Source: an uncultured Oscillospiraceae bacterium
GTDB lineage: Bacteria; Bacillota; Clostridia; Oscillospirales; Oscillospiraceae
Assembly: GCA_934659425.1 (NCBI GenBank)
Contig: CAKUHU010000001.1
Span: 124,001 to 188,000, forward strand
Reading direction: 5' to 3'
DNA: 64,000 bases
Shown here: positions 40,499-48,998 of the stretch, piece after piece
How the letters are laid out: each line of letters begins with the position of its first letter
Numbering within the stretch: the first letter of the stretch is position 1
Position numbers and translations under genes: made by a program
Notes under the pieces: generated by a model
What the model was told of the DNA's origin: nothing
What the model saw: only the letters and a program-made list of their open reading frames with translations
Databases searched by the model: none

Positions 40499-41950
40499 AT
40501 GAACCATAAAATGATCGGGAAAATGCTGGGCTTCCTGCTTTTACTCGAGTGTATCTTTCTGCTTCCCCCTGCCCTGGTCAGCGCGGCGGACCAGGAGTGG
40601 GAGGCCCTGCGGGCCTTCTTTATCACCATGGCCATCGCCGCCGGTGTGGGCGGGGCGCTGTCCCTCTTCAGCTGGAAGGCGGAGGGCCACTACTACGCCC
40701 GGGAGGGCTTTTTGATCGTGGGGCTGGGGTGGCTGACGCTGTCGGCGGTGGGGGCGCTGCCCTTCCGGCTGTCGGGGGAGATCCCCCACTACATCGACGC
40801 GCTGTTTGAGGTGGTCTCCGGGTTCACTACCACGGGGGCATCCATCCTAACGGACGTGGAGGCCGTGAGCCGGGGGCTGCTGTTTTGGAGGAGCTTTACC
40901 CACTGGTTGGGCGGAATGGGCATCCTGGTCTTTCTGCTGGCAGTGATGCCCAGAAGCAGGGGGGGCTCCGCCGTCCACGTGCTGCGGGCGGAGAGCCCGG
41001 GGCCGGTGGTGAGCAAGCTGGTGCCCAAGATGCGGCAGACGGCCGCCATCCTCTACCTCATCTATGTGGTGCTGACGGTGGTGTGTATCCTGTTTTTGCT
41101 GACGGGGGGAATGCCCCTCTTTGACAGCGTGTGTACCGCCTTCGGGACGGCGGGCACCGGCGGCTTCGGCATCAAAAACAATTCCATGGCGGGGTATTCG
41201 CCTTACCTACAGACGGTGTGTACGGTGTTCATGGCGCTGTTCGGCGTCAACTTCAACATCTACTTCCTGCTGCTGATGGGACGGTTCAAACAGGTGCTTG
41301 TTAGCGAGGAGCTGAGATTCTATCTGGCGGTGCTGCTGGGCGCCACCGCTCTCATCACGGTAAACATCCTGCCCCTCTACGGTGGGGTGCGCGCCGCCCT
41401 CCACGATGCGGCGTTCTCGGTGTCCAGCGTGATGACCACCACTGGCTTCGCCACGGCGGACTTCAACCTGTGGCCCCAGTTTTCCCAGAGCATCCTGCTG
41501 ATGCTGATGCTGGTGGGGGCCAGCGCGGGCAGCACGGGCGGCGGGATCAAGTGCATCCGGATCATCCTGCTGTGGAAATCGCTGAAAGCGTATATACATC
41601 ACTCTGTCCGGCCCAGGAGCATCAACCTGATCCAGACGGAGGGCCGGACGGTGGACGAGGACACCATTCGGGGCTTGAACAGCTATATGATCGCCTACTG
41701 CATCATCGCCATTACGTCCTTCCTGCTGCTGACCATCGACAACCTGCCCTTTGAGACCAATGTGACAGCCATCATCGCGTGCCTTAATAACGTGGGACCG
41801 GGTCTCGACATGGTGGGGCCCACAGGAAATTATTCGATTTTTTCCAATTTATCGAAAATCGTGTTGATGCTGGATATGCTGCTGGGCAGGCTGGAGATCT
41901 TCCCGCTGCTGATTATGCTCAGTCCCAAAGCGTGGCGGCAGGCAAGCTGA
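40499..41950 (+). CDS. trkH: Trk potassium uptake channel TrkH
   Basis: 483-residue potassium channel/transporter with four pore repeats: VSGFTTTGASIL, FGTAGTGGFGIKN, VSSVMTTTGFATADFN, and CLNNVGPGLDMVGPTGNY, each holding the selectivity glycine. About ten membrane helices; tail LGRLEIFPLLIMLSP is typical. It forms a K+ uptake complex with TrkA. AAGGTG precedes the ATG. Confidence 0.95.
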   Translation: MNHKMIGKMLGFLLLLECIFLLPPALVSAADQEWEALRAFFITMAIAAGVGGALSLFSWKAEGHYYAREGFLIVGLGWLTLSAVGALPFRLSGEIPHYIDALFEVVSGFTTTGASILTDVEAVSRGLLFWRSFTHWLGGMGILVFLLAVMPRSRGGSAVHVLRAESPGPVVSKLVPKMRQTAAILYLIYVVLTVVCILFLLTGGMPLFDSVCTAFGTAGTGGFGIKNNSMAGYSPYLQTVCTVFMALFGVNFNIYFLLLMGRFKQVLVSEELRFYLAVLLGATALITVNILPLYGGVRAALHDAAFSVSSVMTTTGFATADFNLWPQFSQSILLMLMLVGASAGSTGGGIKCIRIILLWKSLKAYIHHSVRPRSINLIQTEGRTVDEDTIRGLNSYMIAYCIIAITSFLLLTIDNLPFETNVTAIIACLNNVGPGLDMVGPTGNYSIFSNLSKIVLMLDMLLGRLEIFPLLIMLSPKAWRQAS

Positions 41951-41967
41951 CGCATAAAGGGAAAAGA

Positions 41968-42018
41968 AAACGGACATGATGAGACCATCCGAAAAAGGAG
42001 GGATCACCATGTCCGTTT
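41968..42018 (+). repeat. Inverted repeat spanning the rubrerythrin start
   Basis: AAACGGACATG (41968-41978) is perfectly complementary to CATGTCCGTTT (42008-42018). The start codon lies in the right arm and the ribosome-binding site in the 29-base loop, so the mRNA could fold over its own start. Confidence 0.55.
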
Positions 42019-42611
42019 CTTTCGATCAAAGCGAGACCAAGCGTAACCTCCTCCGGGCGTTCGCCGGGGAGAGCCAGGCCCGCAATCGCTATACCTTCGC
42101 CGCCGGGCTGGCCAAGAAGAACGGCCTATATGTGGTGGAGGCGGTATTCCGCTTTACCGCCGGCCAAGAGCTGGCCCATGGCAGGGTCTTTTACGATTAT
42201 TTGGAGAAGTGCTCGGGGGAGAACATCGCGGTGGACGGCACCTATCCAGTGGACCTCTACCCTACGGTGCTGGAGCACCTTCGGGCGGCGCAGCACAACG
42301 AGTACCAGGAGTATGAGCACGACTACACCGGCTTTGCCCACACAGCCAAGGAGGAGGGTTTCCCGGAGATCTCCCATGTGTTTTCCCAGATCGCCCGGAT
42401 CGAGCAGATCCACGGCGACCGGTTTGGACAGTTTGCGGATCTGCTGGAGAAGGGAAAGCTGTTCATCAACGAGGAGGAGTGCCAGTGGGTGTGTCTCAAC
42501 TGCGGCTATGTGGTCACCGCCACCCGGCCGCCGGAGATGTGCCATGTGTGCAAGCACAACCAGGGATACTTCGTCCGGATGGAGATGGTACCCTTTCAGA
42601 TGAAAAAATGA
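42009..42611 (+). CDS. Rubrerythrin
   Basis: 200 residues. N-terminal ferritin-like diiron domain (about 5-145) with FAGESQARNRYTFAA, FTAGQELAHG and IEQIHGDRF (E/ExxH ligands); C-terminal rubredoxin-like iron site with CLNCGYV and CHVC. Reduces hydrogen peroxide in anaerobes. ATG 42009 has AAAGGAGGG upstream; a frame starting 33 bases earlier exists but lacks a site. Located just after trkH, but a possible start-region hairpin and the terminator suggest separate control. Confidence 0.93.
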   Translation: MSVSFDQSETKRNLLRAFAGESQARNRYTFAAGLAKKNGLYVVEAVFRFTAGQELAHGRVFYDYLEKCSGENIAVDGTYPVDLYPTVLEHLRAAQHNEYQEYEHDYTGFAHTAKEEGFPEISHVFSQIARIEQIHGDRFGQFADLLEKGKLFINEEECQWVCLNCGYVVTATRPPEMCHVCKHNQGYFVRMEMVPFQMKK

Positions 42612-42641
42612 GGGAGAGGATGGTCTCCTCCCCGCAAAGAG

Positions 42642-42685
42642 AAAAGCCCTGTCACCCCTCGACACAAGGGATGACAGGGCTTTTT
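42642..42685. terminator. Bidirectional terminator (rubrerythrin / aminotransferase)
   Basis: AAAAGCCCTGTCA...CCCT pairs with AGGG...TGACAGGGCTTTT, one internal mismatch, T and A tracts at both ends. Confidence 0.85.
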
Positions 42686-42702
42686 GCGGAAAAGGGGACA
42701 CC

Positions 42703-43887
42703 TCAGGGGTGGTAACGGCGGTAGAGGGCCTGGAAGGCCGGAAGGCTCTGCCGGGCCACCTGGGCGGGGACACAGTAGGCCAGCCGCACCCAGCCGGGGC
42801 CTTCAAAGGCGGTGCCGGGGGCCAGGAGGATCCGCTCAATCTTGGCCTGTTCGCAGAAGCGGATGTCATCGCTTTCCAAGGCCTTGACAAAGAGATAGAA
42901 AGCGCCGTCAGGGTGGATGCAGGTGTAGCCTATCTCGGTGAGCCCCTGGTAGAGGATGTCCCGGGTCTCCTGATAGATGCTGATGTCCACCGAGGCGTCC
43001 ACGCATTTTAGGAGCATCTTCTGCTGCAGGGAGGGGGCGTTCACGTAGCCCAGGTAGCGGATGGAGGCGGTGATGCCGGAGAGGAGGTCATCATAGTCGG
43101 ACACGGCCGGCTCTATGGCGATATAGCCGATCCGCTCGCCGGGGACGGACAGGGCCTTGCTGTAAGAGTAGACTACGATGGTGTTGGAGTAGTAGTGGGT
43201 GAGATAGGGCACCTCGATGTGGTAGGCCAGCTTGCGATAGGGCTCGTCAGACACCAGGTAGATGGGGTGGCCGTATTCGGCCTGCTTGCGTTCCAAAACG
43301 GCGGCCACGGCCTGGAGGGAGGACTCGGTATAGACGGCACCGGTGGGGTTGTTTGGGGTATTGATGAGGACGAAGCGGGTGCGGGGGGTAAGGGCGGCCT
43401 CAAAGGCGGCGGGGTCGGGCTGTAGGGTGTCCATATCGCACAGCGCGGGGACCAACTTGCCGTAGAAGGTCTCTACATAGCTCTTATACTCCCAGAAATA
43501 GGGGGCGAAGGTGACCACCTCATCCCCCTGGTCCAGCAGGGTGTTGCAGAGGATGGCCAGGGCGGAGGCGGCACCGCTGGTCATGACGATGCCGGACTCC
43601 TCGTAGTGGCAGCCGTATTTCCCGTTCAAATACTGGGCGATGTGGCGGCGTACCTCCGGATGGCCCACATTGGCGGGATAACTGTGGAGGGCCAGGGCGG
43701 GCTCGGTATCCAAAATTTCCTTCAAGGTCTGGTTGACGATGGCGGGGGGCTCCACGCTGGGGTTGCCGATGGTAAAATTGAAGATGTGGTCGGCACCATA
43801 TATGGCGGCCAGCTTTTTGCCCTCCTCAAAGATGTCCCGGATACAGATAGACGATTCGAGGAATGCCCTCAGACGTTTTGAGATCAT
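42703..43887 (-). CDS. Class I/II PLP-dependent aminotransferase
   Basis: 394-residue fold-type-I aminotransferase. Features: FTIGNPSVEPP, HSYPANVGHPEVRRHIAQYL, TSGAASALAILCNTLL, NTPNNPTGAVYTE, DEPYRKLAY and the Schiff-base lysine in YSYSKALSVPGERIGY; C-terminal WVRLAYCVP with the carboxylate-binding arginine. This is the aspartate/aromatic aminotransferase-like group; substrate cannot be fixed. ATG 43887 has GGGAGG upstream. An extended -10 (TGCTATAAT) lies about 75 bases before the start. Confidence 0.88.
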   Translation of the reverse strand: MISKRLRAFLESSICIRDIFEEGKKLAAIYGADHIFNFTIGNPSVEPPAIVNQTLKEILDTEPALALHSYPANVGHPEVRRHIAQYLNGKYGCHYEESGIVMTSGAASALAILCNTLLDQGDEVVTFAPYFWEYKSYVETFYGKLVPALCDMDTLQPDPAAFEAALTPRTRFVLINTPNNPTGAVYTESSLQAVAAVLERKQAEYGHPIYLVSDEPYRKLAYHIEVPYLTHYYSNTIVVYSYSKALSVPGERIGYIAIEPAVSDYDDLLSGITASIRYLGYVNAPSLQQKMLLKCVDASVDISIYQETRDILYQGLTEIGYTCIHPDGAFYLFVKALESDDIRFCEQAKIERILLAPGTAFEGPGWVRLAYCVPAQVARQSLPAFQALYRRYHP

Positions 43888-43982
43888 GGTTGAATTCCTC
43901 CCAATGGATGAAACGGGCACTTTAGCGCTTTTATGTGCTATCGCTTTTTGGTATTATAGCACGGAAAATGCAAAAGTGGTAG

Positions 43983-44885
43983 CTATTTGGAAAGAAAATC
44001 TTGAATGAGGGCAGAGGCCTCCGATACCGGGTCGGACTCCATATCCAACCAATGGACATCCCGGTCTTTCTTGAACCAAGATACCTGCCGCTTGGCAAAG
44101 CGCTTGATGGCCCGGCCCAGCTCATCGATGAGGGCCGCTTCATCGGGGAGAGCGCCGGTGAGATAGCGGAGAATATAGCGGTACTCCAGTCCCAGGCCGT
44201 CCAGGAAGGCGTCGGAGACGCCGGAGGACCGAAGGGCGGCCACCTCCTCTACCATGCCCTTGTCCAGCCGGGCTATGAGGCGTTCGTCGATGCGGCGGCA
44301 GACGGTCTGTCGAGGATAGTTGACGCCCAGGGTGAGTACCTGATAGCGGGGCTGGTGCTCCGCCTCGGCGTGGGGGTCCTCCCCGTTTCTCTGCTTTTCG
44401 ATGAGCCGCACCAGCCGAGGGCGGTTGTTCCAGGCATCCACATCCAAAGAGACCCCGGCCTGGGCCAGCAGATCCCGGAGGGCCTGGGTGGGCAGAGCCT
44501 CCAACTCCTCCCGGAGTGCCGGATCGGGAGGGGCGGCGTGGAAGACATAGCCCTCGGCCACTGCCCGGACGTAGAGGCCGGTGCCGCCCACTAAAAAGGG
44601 GAGATGGCTCCGGGAGAGAATGCCGTCGATAGCGGCGTAGGCCTCCTGCTGAAAGCGGGCCACGGAATAGCTCTCACCGGGGTTTGCCACATCCAGCAGG
44701 TGGTGGGGGATGCCCTCCATCTCCTCCGGGGTGATCTTGCCGGTGCCCAGATCCAGGCCTCGGTACACCTGGCGGGAGTCGGCGGAGACGATCTCCCCGC
44801 GGAAGGTCTTGGCCAGTTCCACCCCAAGGCCGCTTTTGCCGCAGGCGGTGGTGCCTAAAATGACGATGAGTTTGGGCTTATCCAT
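43983..44885 (-). CDS. miaA: tRNA dimethylallyltransferase
   Basis: 300-residue MiaA, which isopentenylates A37 of tRNAs reading UNN codons. P-loop GTTACGKSGLGVELA, DSRQVYRGLDLGTGK, HHLLDVANPGESYSVARFQ, and LVGGTGLYVRAV are all present; the C-terminal RQVSWFKKD marks the tRNA-binding end. GGAGG precedes ATG 44885. A longer frame upstream is spurious; the usual mutL neighbour is absent. Confidence 0.95.
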   Translation of the reverse strand: MDKPKLIVILGTTACGKSGLGVELAKTFRGEIVSADSRQVYRGLDLGTGKITPEEMEGIPHHLLDVANPGESYSVARFQQEAYAAIDGILSRSHLPFLVGGTGLYVRAVAEGYVFHAAPPDPALREELEALPTQALRDLLAQAGVSLDVDAWNNRPRLVRLIEKQRNGEDPHAEAEHQPRYQVLTLGVNYPRQTVCRRIDERLIARLDKGMVEEVAALRSSGVSDAFLDGLGLEYRYILRYLTGALPDEAALIDELGRAIKRFAKRQVSWFKKDRDVHWLDMESDPVSEASALIQDFLSK

Positions 44886-45080
44886 GTCAAACCTCCTGAT
44901 ACCGGGCTTATGGTGTCCAGCACCGCCTTGGCAAAAGCGGGGCGGTCCACATCGCAGACCAAGGTGCAGTTGGGGCGGTTTTTGAGTTTGCCGGGCAAGA
45001 TTTTTCCGGTTTGGATCTGTAAGGGGAAGTGGGCAATGGGTATCGTAGCCAGAGAGAATACAGAGACATTGTATCACATT
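44886..45080 (-). other. Coding-like remnant in the miaA leader
   Basis: One minus-strand frame reads SVFSLATIPIAHFPLQIQ, then CTLVCDVDRPAFAKAVLDTIS with GC-rich third positions and no start codon or ribosome-binding site, and it overlaps the miaA start before stopping. It could be the end of a deleted upstream gene. Not recognised. Confidence 0.3.
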
Positions 45081-45108
45081 TTCGACATGGGCGCAATCAA
45101 TCAACTGT

Positions 45109-45137
45109 TTGACAGTTTTCCGGTTATTCAGTAGAAT
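45109..45137 (+). promoter_or_regulatory. Promoter of the MBOAT-SGNH pair
   Basis: TTGACA (45109-45114), 17 bases, TAGAAT (45132-45137). Confidence 0.75.
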
Positions 45138-45170
45138 AGAGGCGGTGCAAAAAGAAGGGAGGAAATGGGC

Positions 45171-46616
45171 TTGAGCTTTCTGTCCCCGTCCTATTTTTTG
45201 TTTTTCCCGGCGGCGGTCCTGGGCTATTTTCTCCTGCCTCAGCGGAGGAAAAACGGATGGCTGCTGGCGTGCAGTTGGTTTTTCTATCTGTGTGCCGGGC
45301 CGGAATACTTTGCCTTTTTGCTGGGCACGATCTTGGTCACCTATTTTGCGGCGATCTCTTTAGGGAAACGGCCCAGGAAGGGGCTGCTGACCGGGGTGTT
45401 GTGCCTGTTTGTGGGGCTGCTGTTCCTATTTAAGTATCTCTTTTTTGGGGCTTCACTGGTGTCCAGACTGCTGGGGATGGTGGGGCTGGATTGGTCGCTG
45501 GTCGTCCCATCCCTTTTGCTCCCCGCCGGGATCTCTTTCTACCTGTTTGCGGCCATGGGCTATCTCATAGACGTGTATCGAAAGCGGGTGGAGGCACAGA
45601 GCAGTTTTATCAAGTGTGCGCTGTTCCTGTCCTTTTTCCCGTCGCTGCTCTCCGGCCCCATCGGCCGGGCTGAGCGCATCCTGCCCCAGCTGGAGGAGAC
45701 GCACCGGTTTGATTACGGCAATTTGCGGGAGGGGCTGTTCCGCTTTTTGTGGGGGGCCTTCAAAAAGCTGGTGCTGGCCGACCGACTGGCGGTGGTGGTG
45801 GACACGGTGTTCGTTGCACCGGAGAGCTTTGGAGCCATCCAGGTCATTGCCGCCGCCTGTGCCTTCTCCATTCAGATCTACTGCGATTTTTCCGCCTATT
45901 CTGACATGGCGCTGGGCTCGGCCAAGGTCATGGGCTTTGCCCTGATGGAAAACTTCCGAACTCCCTATTTCTCCCGGTCTATCGCGGAGTTCTGGCGGCG
46001 GTGGCACATCTCCCTGTCCACCTGGTTTCGGGATTATCTATACATCCCCCTGGGGGGGAGCCGAAAGGGGACGGGACGGAAATACCTCAATGTGCTGATC
46101 ATCTTTGCCGTCAGCGGCCTGTGGCATGGGGCGGCGGTGTCCTTTTTGATATGGGGGCTCTTGAACGGAGTATACCAAGTGGCGGGGAGCCTTACTGAGC
46201 CGATCCGGACCCGGGTCCGGGCTGTCCTCCATTGGAAGGAGGACAGCCCTATCGCTGCTCTGTGGCAGATGTTCTGGGTGTTTGTGCTGTCTACCCTGGC
46301 CTGGGTGTTTTTTGAGGCGGGCTCGGTGACTGCCGCCCTGGCGGTCCTCCGGGGAATGGTGTCGGCCCCGCTGTGGGTGCCGCCCCTGTCCGGGATGGGG
46401 ATGGACCGATGGGAATTTTTGGCGGCTGGGGCGGCCGTCCTCTTGCTGCTGGCAGTAGATGCCTGGAGCACCCGGACGGACCCGGCCCGTCAGGTGGCCG
46501 AGGGCCCCCGGTGGGTTCGGTGGTGTGTGTATCTGGGGCTGCTGCTTATCACGGTGATCTTTGGCAGCTACGGCAGCGGATATGACGCGAAGTCCTTCAT
46601 ATATGGACAGTTTTAA
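45171..46616 (+). CDS. MBOAT-family O-acyltransferase (AlgI/DltB-like)
   Basis: 481-residue polytopic membrane protein with about 11 hydrophobic segments. MBOAT hallmarks: SFFPSLLSGPIGRAERILPQL, EFWRRWHISLSTWFRDYLYIPLGG, and the invariant histidine in SGLWHGAAVSFLIWG. It moves acyl groups across the membrane for O-acetylation of a cell-surface polymer. TTG 45171 is preferred (GGGAGG at eight bases); an ATG two codons earlier is too close to that site. Paired with the SGNH protein downstream, as AlgI is with AlgJ/AlgX. Confidence 0.9.
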   Translation: MSFLSPSYFLFFPAAVLGYFLLPQRRKNGWLLACSWFFYLCAGPEYFAFLLGTILVTYFAAISLGKRPRKGLLTGVLCLFVGLLFLFKYLFFGASLVSRLLGMVGLDWSLVVPSLLLPAGISFYLFAAMGYLIDVYRKRVEAQSSFIKCALFLSFFPSLLSGPIGRAERILPQLEETHRFDYGNLREGLFRFLWGAFKKLVLADRLAVVVDTVFVAPESFGAIQVIAAACAFSIQIYCDFSAYSDMALGSAKVMGFALMENFRTPYFSRSIAEFWRRWHISLSTWFRDYLYIPLGGSRKGTGRKYLNVLIIFAVSGLWHGAAVSFLIWGLLNGVYQVAGSLTEPIRTRVRAVLHWKEDSPIAALWQMFWVFVLSTLAWVFFEAGSVTAALAVLRGMVSAPLWVPPLSGMGMDRWEFLAAGAAVLLLLAVDAWSTRTDPARQVAEGPRWVRWCVYLGLLLITVIFGSYGSGYDAKSFIYGQF

Positions 46617-46627
46617 GGAGGGGCGGT

Positions 46628-47632
46628 ATGAAAAGAGTGAAGAGCAGAGAGCCCCTCTGGTGTGCGGCTTTCATCGCGGTGGCTGCGCTCCTTTTGAATC
46701 TGGCCGGGGCAGTGCTCCGCCCCAGCCATGTGGACTACGGTTCTACTTGGGGTGCTTACTTATGTGAGCCGAAGGACTCCATCGATGTGCTGTTTTTGGG
46801 CAGCTCTTACGCCTACTGTGATTGGAATCCGGGGGTGATGTATGCGGAGAGTGGCCTGACAGGATATGTGATGGGGGGATCGGAGCAGACGCCGGCCATC
46901 ACCTATTGGTATCTGCGGGAGGCGCTGAAGACCCAGAACCCCTCTGTGGTGGTGATGGAGGGGACGTCCCTCTTTTTTGACCGCTATCAGAACTATACCC
47001 AGATCAATATTGGCTATATGCCATGGGGCCTTAACCGGGTGGGGGCCATCTTAGAGGCGGCGGAACCGGATAAGAAGCTGGGACTCTTTTTTGACCTCTA
47101 TTTCTACCATGACAGGTGGAAGGAGCTGACTCTTGCCGACTTTAAAAAGGCAGTGTTCCCAGCTGAGGCGGATCAGATGAAGGGGCATACTGCCGTAAAT
47201 CAGGTGTTTGACCATTTGGAAGGCGGGCCCTTCCTGTCAGGTATGCGGCAGAGCGAAGAGGTCTATGAGCAGAACCTCCGGGATTTTGGACGTATCGCGG
47301 AGCTGTGCCGGGAGGAGGGCATCGACCTGATCCTCACCATCAATCCCACATACAGCCAGTACACGCAGGAGGTCTACGACCGGCTGGAGGCAGACGTGGC
47401 CGAAATGGCCCCAGAGGCGGCATTTGTCAACTGGGCGAACAGCTTTGATGAGATCGGGCTGGATGTGACACGCCACCTCTATGACGGAGGACACCTGAAC
47501 AGGGCGGGGGCTGAAATCTTTTCCGCCTATACTGGGCGGTTTCTCCGTTCCCTGGGCTATGAGCCCCGGAGCCAAAGCGAGGAAAACAGGCTGGCCTGGG
47601 AGACCGCTGCGGCGGTTTGGACGAATACATAA
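46628..47632 (+). CDS. SGNH/DltD-like acyltransferase partner protein
   Basis: 334 residues: an N-terminal membrane anchor (about 9-30), then an external SGNH-hydrolase-like domain. The nucleophile motif is FLGSSYAYCDWNP and the D/H pair lies in LYDGGHLNRAGAEIFS. Such proteins finish the acyl transfer started by the MBOAT partner on polysaccharide or teichoic acid. Eleven bases after the MBOAT stop, with GGAGG upstream. The polymer is not identifiable from this window, and no glycan synthesis genes are adjacent. Confidence 0.82.
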   Translation: MKRVKSREPLWCAAFIAVAALLLNLAGAVLRPSHVDYGSTWGAYLCEPKDSIDVLFLGSSYAYCDWNPGVMYAESGLTGYVMGGSEQTPAITYWYLREALKTQNPSVVVMEGTSLFFDRYQNYTQINIGYMPWGLNRVGAILEAAEPDKKLGLFFDLYFYHDRWKELTLADFKKAVFPAEADQMKGHTAVNQVFDHLEGGPFLSGMRQSEEVYEQNLRDFGRIAELCREEGIDLILTINPTYSQYTQEVYDRLEADVAEMAPEAAFVNWANSFDEIGLDVTRHLYDGGHLNRAGAEIFSAYTGRFLRSLGYEPRSQSEENRLAWETAAAVWTNT

Positions 47633-47673
47633 GAGGACACCGGCGGGTAACCGCCGGTGTCCTCTTATGTATT
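47624..47673. terminator. Bidirectional terminator containing two stop codons
   Basis: Perfect 23-base arms (47624-47646, 47651-47673) around GTAA. The stop codons of both convergent genes lie in or at the stem. Confidence 0.9.
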
Positions 47674-47944
47674 ACAGCCAGTCATCGACCACATCTCGCA
47701 GATGGATCGGGCTCACCTGGTTGCGGATCAGAAGTTCCATGAGCGCGTCGATGCGGGATATGCTGATGGTGATATTGGGGACGGCGGCTTGCTCTCCGCT
47801 AGAGCGAAATGTGATGCAGGCTCCATAGCTTTCGCAGGCAAAGCTGCCGATAGACAGCTCGTCCACTAAGATGGAATAGTCGTAAGGGCCGTCAGCGTTC
47901 AGGTCAGGATACAAAGAGCAAATGTCCAGCTTCAATTCCCTCAT
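47672..47944 (-). CDS. Small conserved protein (DUF6514-like)
   Basis: 90 residues: LYPDLNADGPYDYSILVDELS, SCES-type core, then VPNITISISRIDALMELLIRNQVSP and the end LRDVVDDWL. The last 40 residues match the pattern I associate with DUF6514 proteins of Clostridia (V-DIS...V--L...SP-HL-DVVED). No catalytic motif. GGGAGG before the ATG; promoter TTCAAA-17-TATAAT upstream. Function unknown. Confidence 0.6.
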   Translation of the reverse strand: MRELKLDICSLYPDLNADGPYDYSILVDELSIGSFACESYGACITFRSSGEQAAVPNITISISRIDALMELLIRNQVSPIHLRDVVDDWL

Positions 47945-47971
47945 CTTGTGGATTCCCTCCCGGTTTTTAGT

Positions 47972-48000
47972 ATTATAACCACATTATATTGTGTTTTGAA
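47972..48000 (-). promoter_or_regulatory. Promoter of the DUF6514-like gene
   Basis: Minus-strand TTCAAA (48000-47995), 17 bases, TATAAT (47977-47972). Confidence 0.55.
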
Positions 48001-48186
48001 TGATTTGTATATGGAAAAGTTTCGCCTTAATTCGACAAGTTTTTTTCCTTATGTTGACCCTTCTGTTTTATCGGTCAACCAAAAACAAAAATTTTGGGGA
48101 ATCAAGTCGAAATTTGCTGGAAGATTTTTGACGTTGCCGGGGAGGAAAGGTCTCTGTTAAAATGGGGAGGGAAAGGAGCGGTGGAT

Positions 48187-48420
48187 ATGGGTACATATCG
48201 AGAGTTGTCTCATTTTGTCTTGACCCGGGGGCTGGCTGTATGTGCGCTGCTGCTGGCGGGGACGGCTGCTCTTCTTTTGAGAGCGGGGCAGGGGGGTGCA
48301 TTGGCCCCCAGGCTCTATGAATATGCAGAGGCCTTTCAGTTTGCGGCATTGGTGGCCTTTGGAAGCGGACTATTTGGAAGTCTGCTGATGGAAGATCTGC
48401 TGCGGTATTACGGAGAGTAA
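48187..48420 (+). CDS. Small two-helix membrane protein, unknown function
   Basis: 77 residues from ATG 48187 (AAAGGAG at eight bases). Two hydrophobic segments: FVLTRGLAVCALLLAGTAAL (about 11-34) and FQFAALVAFGSGLFGSLL (about 50-68), joined by a short charged loop. It has its own terminator, so it is not part of the lysis module that follows. Not recognised. Confidence 0.6.
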   Translation: MGTYRELSHFVLTRGLAVCALLLAGTAALLLRAGQGGALAPRLYEYAEAFQFAALVAFGSGLFGSLLMEDLLRYYGE

Positions 48421-48422
48421 GC

Positions 48423-48460
48423 GGGGTCTGCCTCCCAGTCGGGAGGCAGATTTTTTTGAT
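48423..48460 (+). terminator. Terminator of the small membrane protein gene
   Basis: CTGCCTCCC-agtc-GGGAGGCAG followed by T7. Confidence 0.9.
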
Positions 48461-48579
48461 AAAAAGATAAGTGAAGGATGGCATAAAAGAGGAATTTTTT
48501 GGGGGAAATCTTTTTGATGTACGGATTCGTCTCACAAAGCGGGATGGGTCAAGAAATGGTAGAAAGGGGAGAGATAAAA

Positions 48580-48867
48580 ATGTTGACGATCATTGAAGTG
48601 GCCGCCCGCGCCGATGGCGGCCACGGTCTGCAGAGTCAGAGCCACCGGACCGAGTGCTGGCTGGAGGGCTGGGTGGCCGTGCCGACACCGCTGGAGGCGG
48701 CGGTGTGGGCGTGCGGTGGCTATTGTGATTTATGTATGGGCGAGGACGGACAGCTGACGAATATTCTGCCCAAGGAGCGGCCGGTCCGGGAGGAGTCGGT
48801 TTCGGCGGAGGAGCAGCTGAGAGCGGACGTGGACTATCTGGCCGCGTTGCAGGGGGTGAGCTTGTGA
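48580..48867 (+). CDS. Phage tail-end small protein
   Basis: 95 residues: MLTIIEVAARADGGHGLQSQ, then HRTECWLEGWVAVP and LEAAVWACGGYCDLC. Proteins of this sort lie at the end of the tail region of Clostridia siphophages and tailocins, just before XkdX-like and lysis genes. ATG 48580 follows AAAGGGGAG. It overlaps the next gene by GTGA. Function unknown; a tail-fibre-associated role is guessed from position only. Confidence 0.6.
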   Translation: MLTIIEVAARADGGHGLQSQSHRTECWLEGWVAVPTPLEAAVWACGGYCDLCMGEDGQLTNILPKERPVREESVSAEEQLRADVDYLAALQGVSL

Positions 48868-48998
48868 GTGTCTATGAGCTGGCGCTGAAGTATTACCCCC
48901 GGCTGTGGGGGGCGGACCGGATCGAGGTCCTGGTGACAGCCGGACGTCTGTCTCGGGAGCAGGCCGATGAGATCTTGGGGGAGGAGAGCCAAGAGTGA
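48864..48998 (+). CDS. XkdX-like phage protein
   Basis: 44 residues starting at GTG 48864: VSVYELALKYYPRLWGADRI, ending EQADEILGEESQE. The pattern (YELALKYYPRLW...LV-AGRLS-EQ-DEI) fits the XkdX family, tiny proteins encoded next to phage tail genes in Bacillus and Clostridia phages. Its ends overlap both neighbours (GTGA at 48864 and 48995), so the cassette is translated as one unit. Confidence 0.75.
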   Translation: MSVYELALKYYPRLWGADRIEVLVTAGRLSREQADEILGEESQE

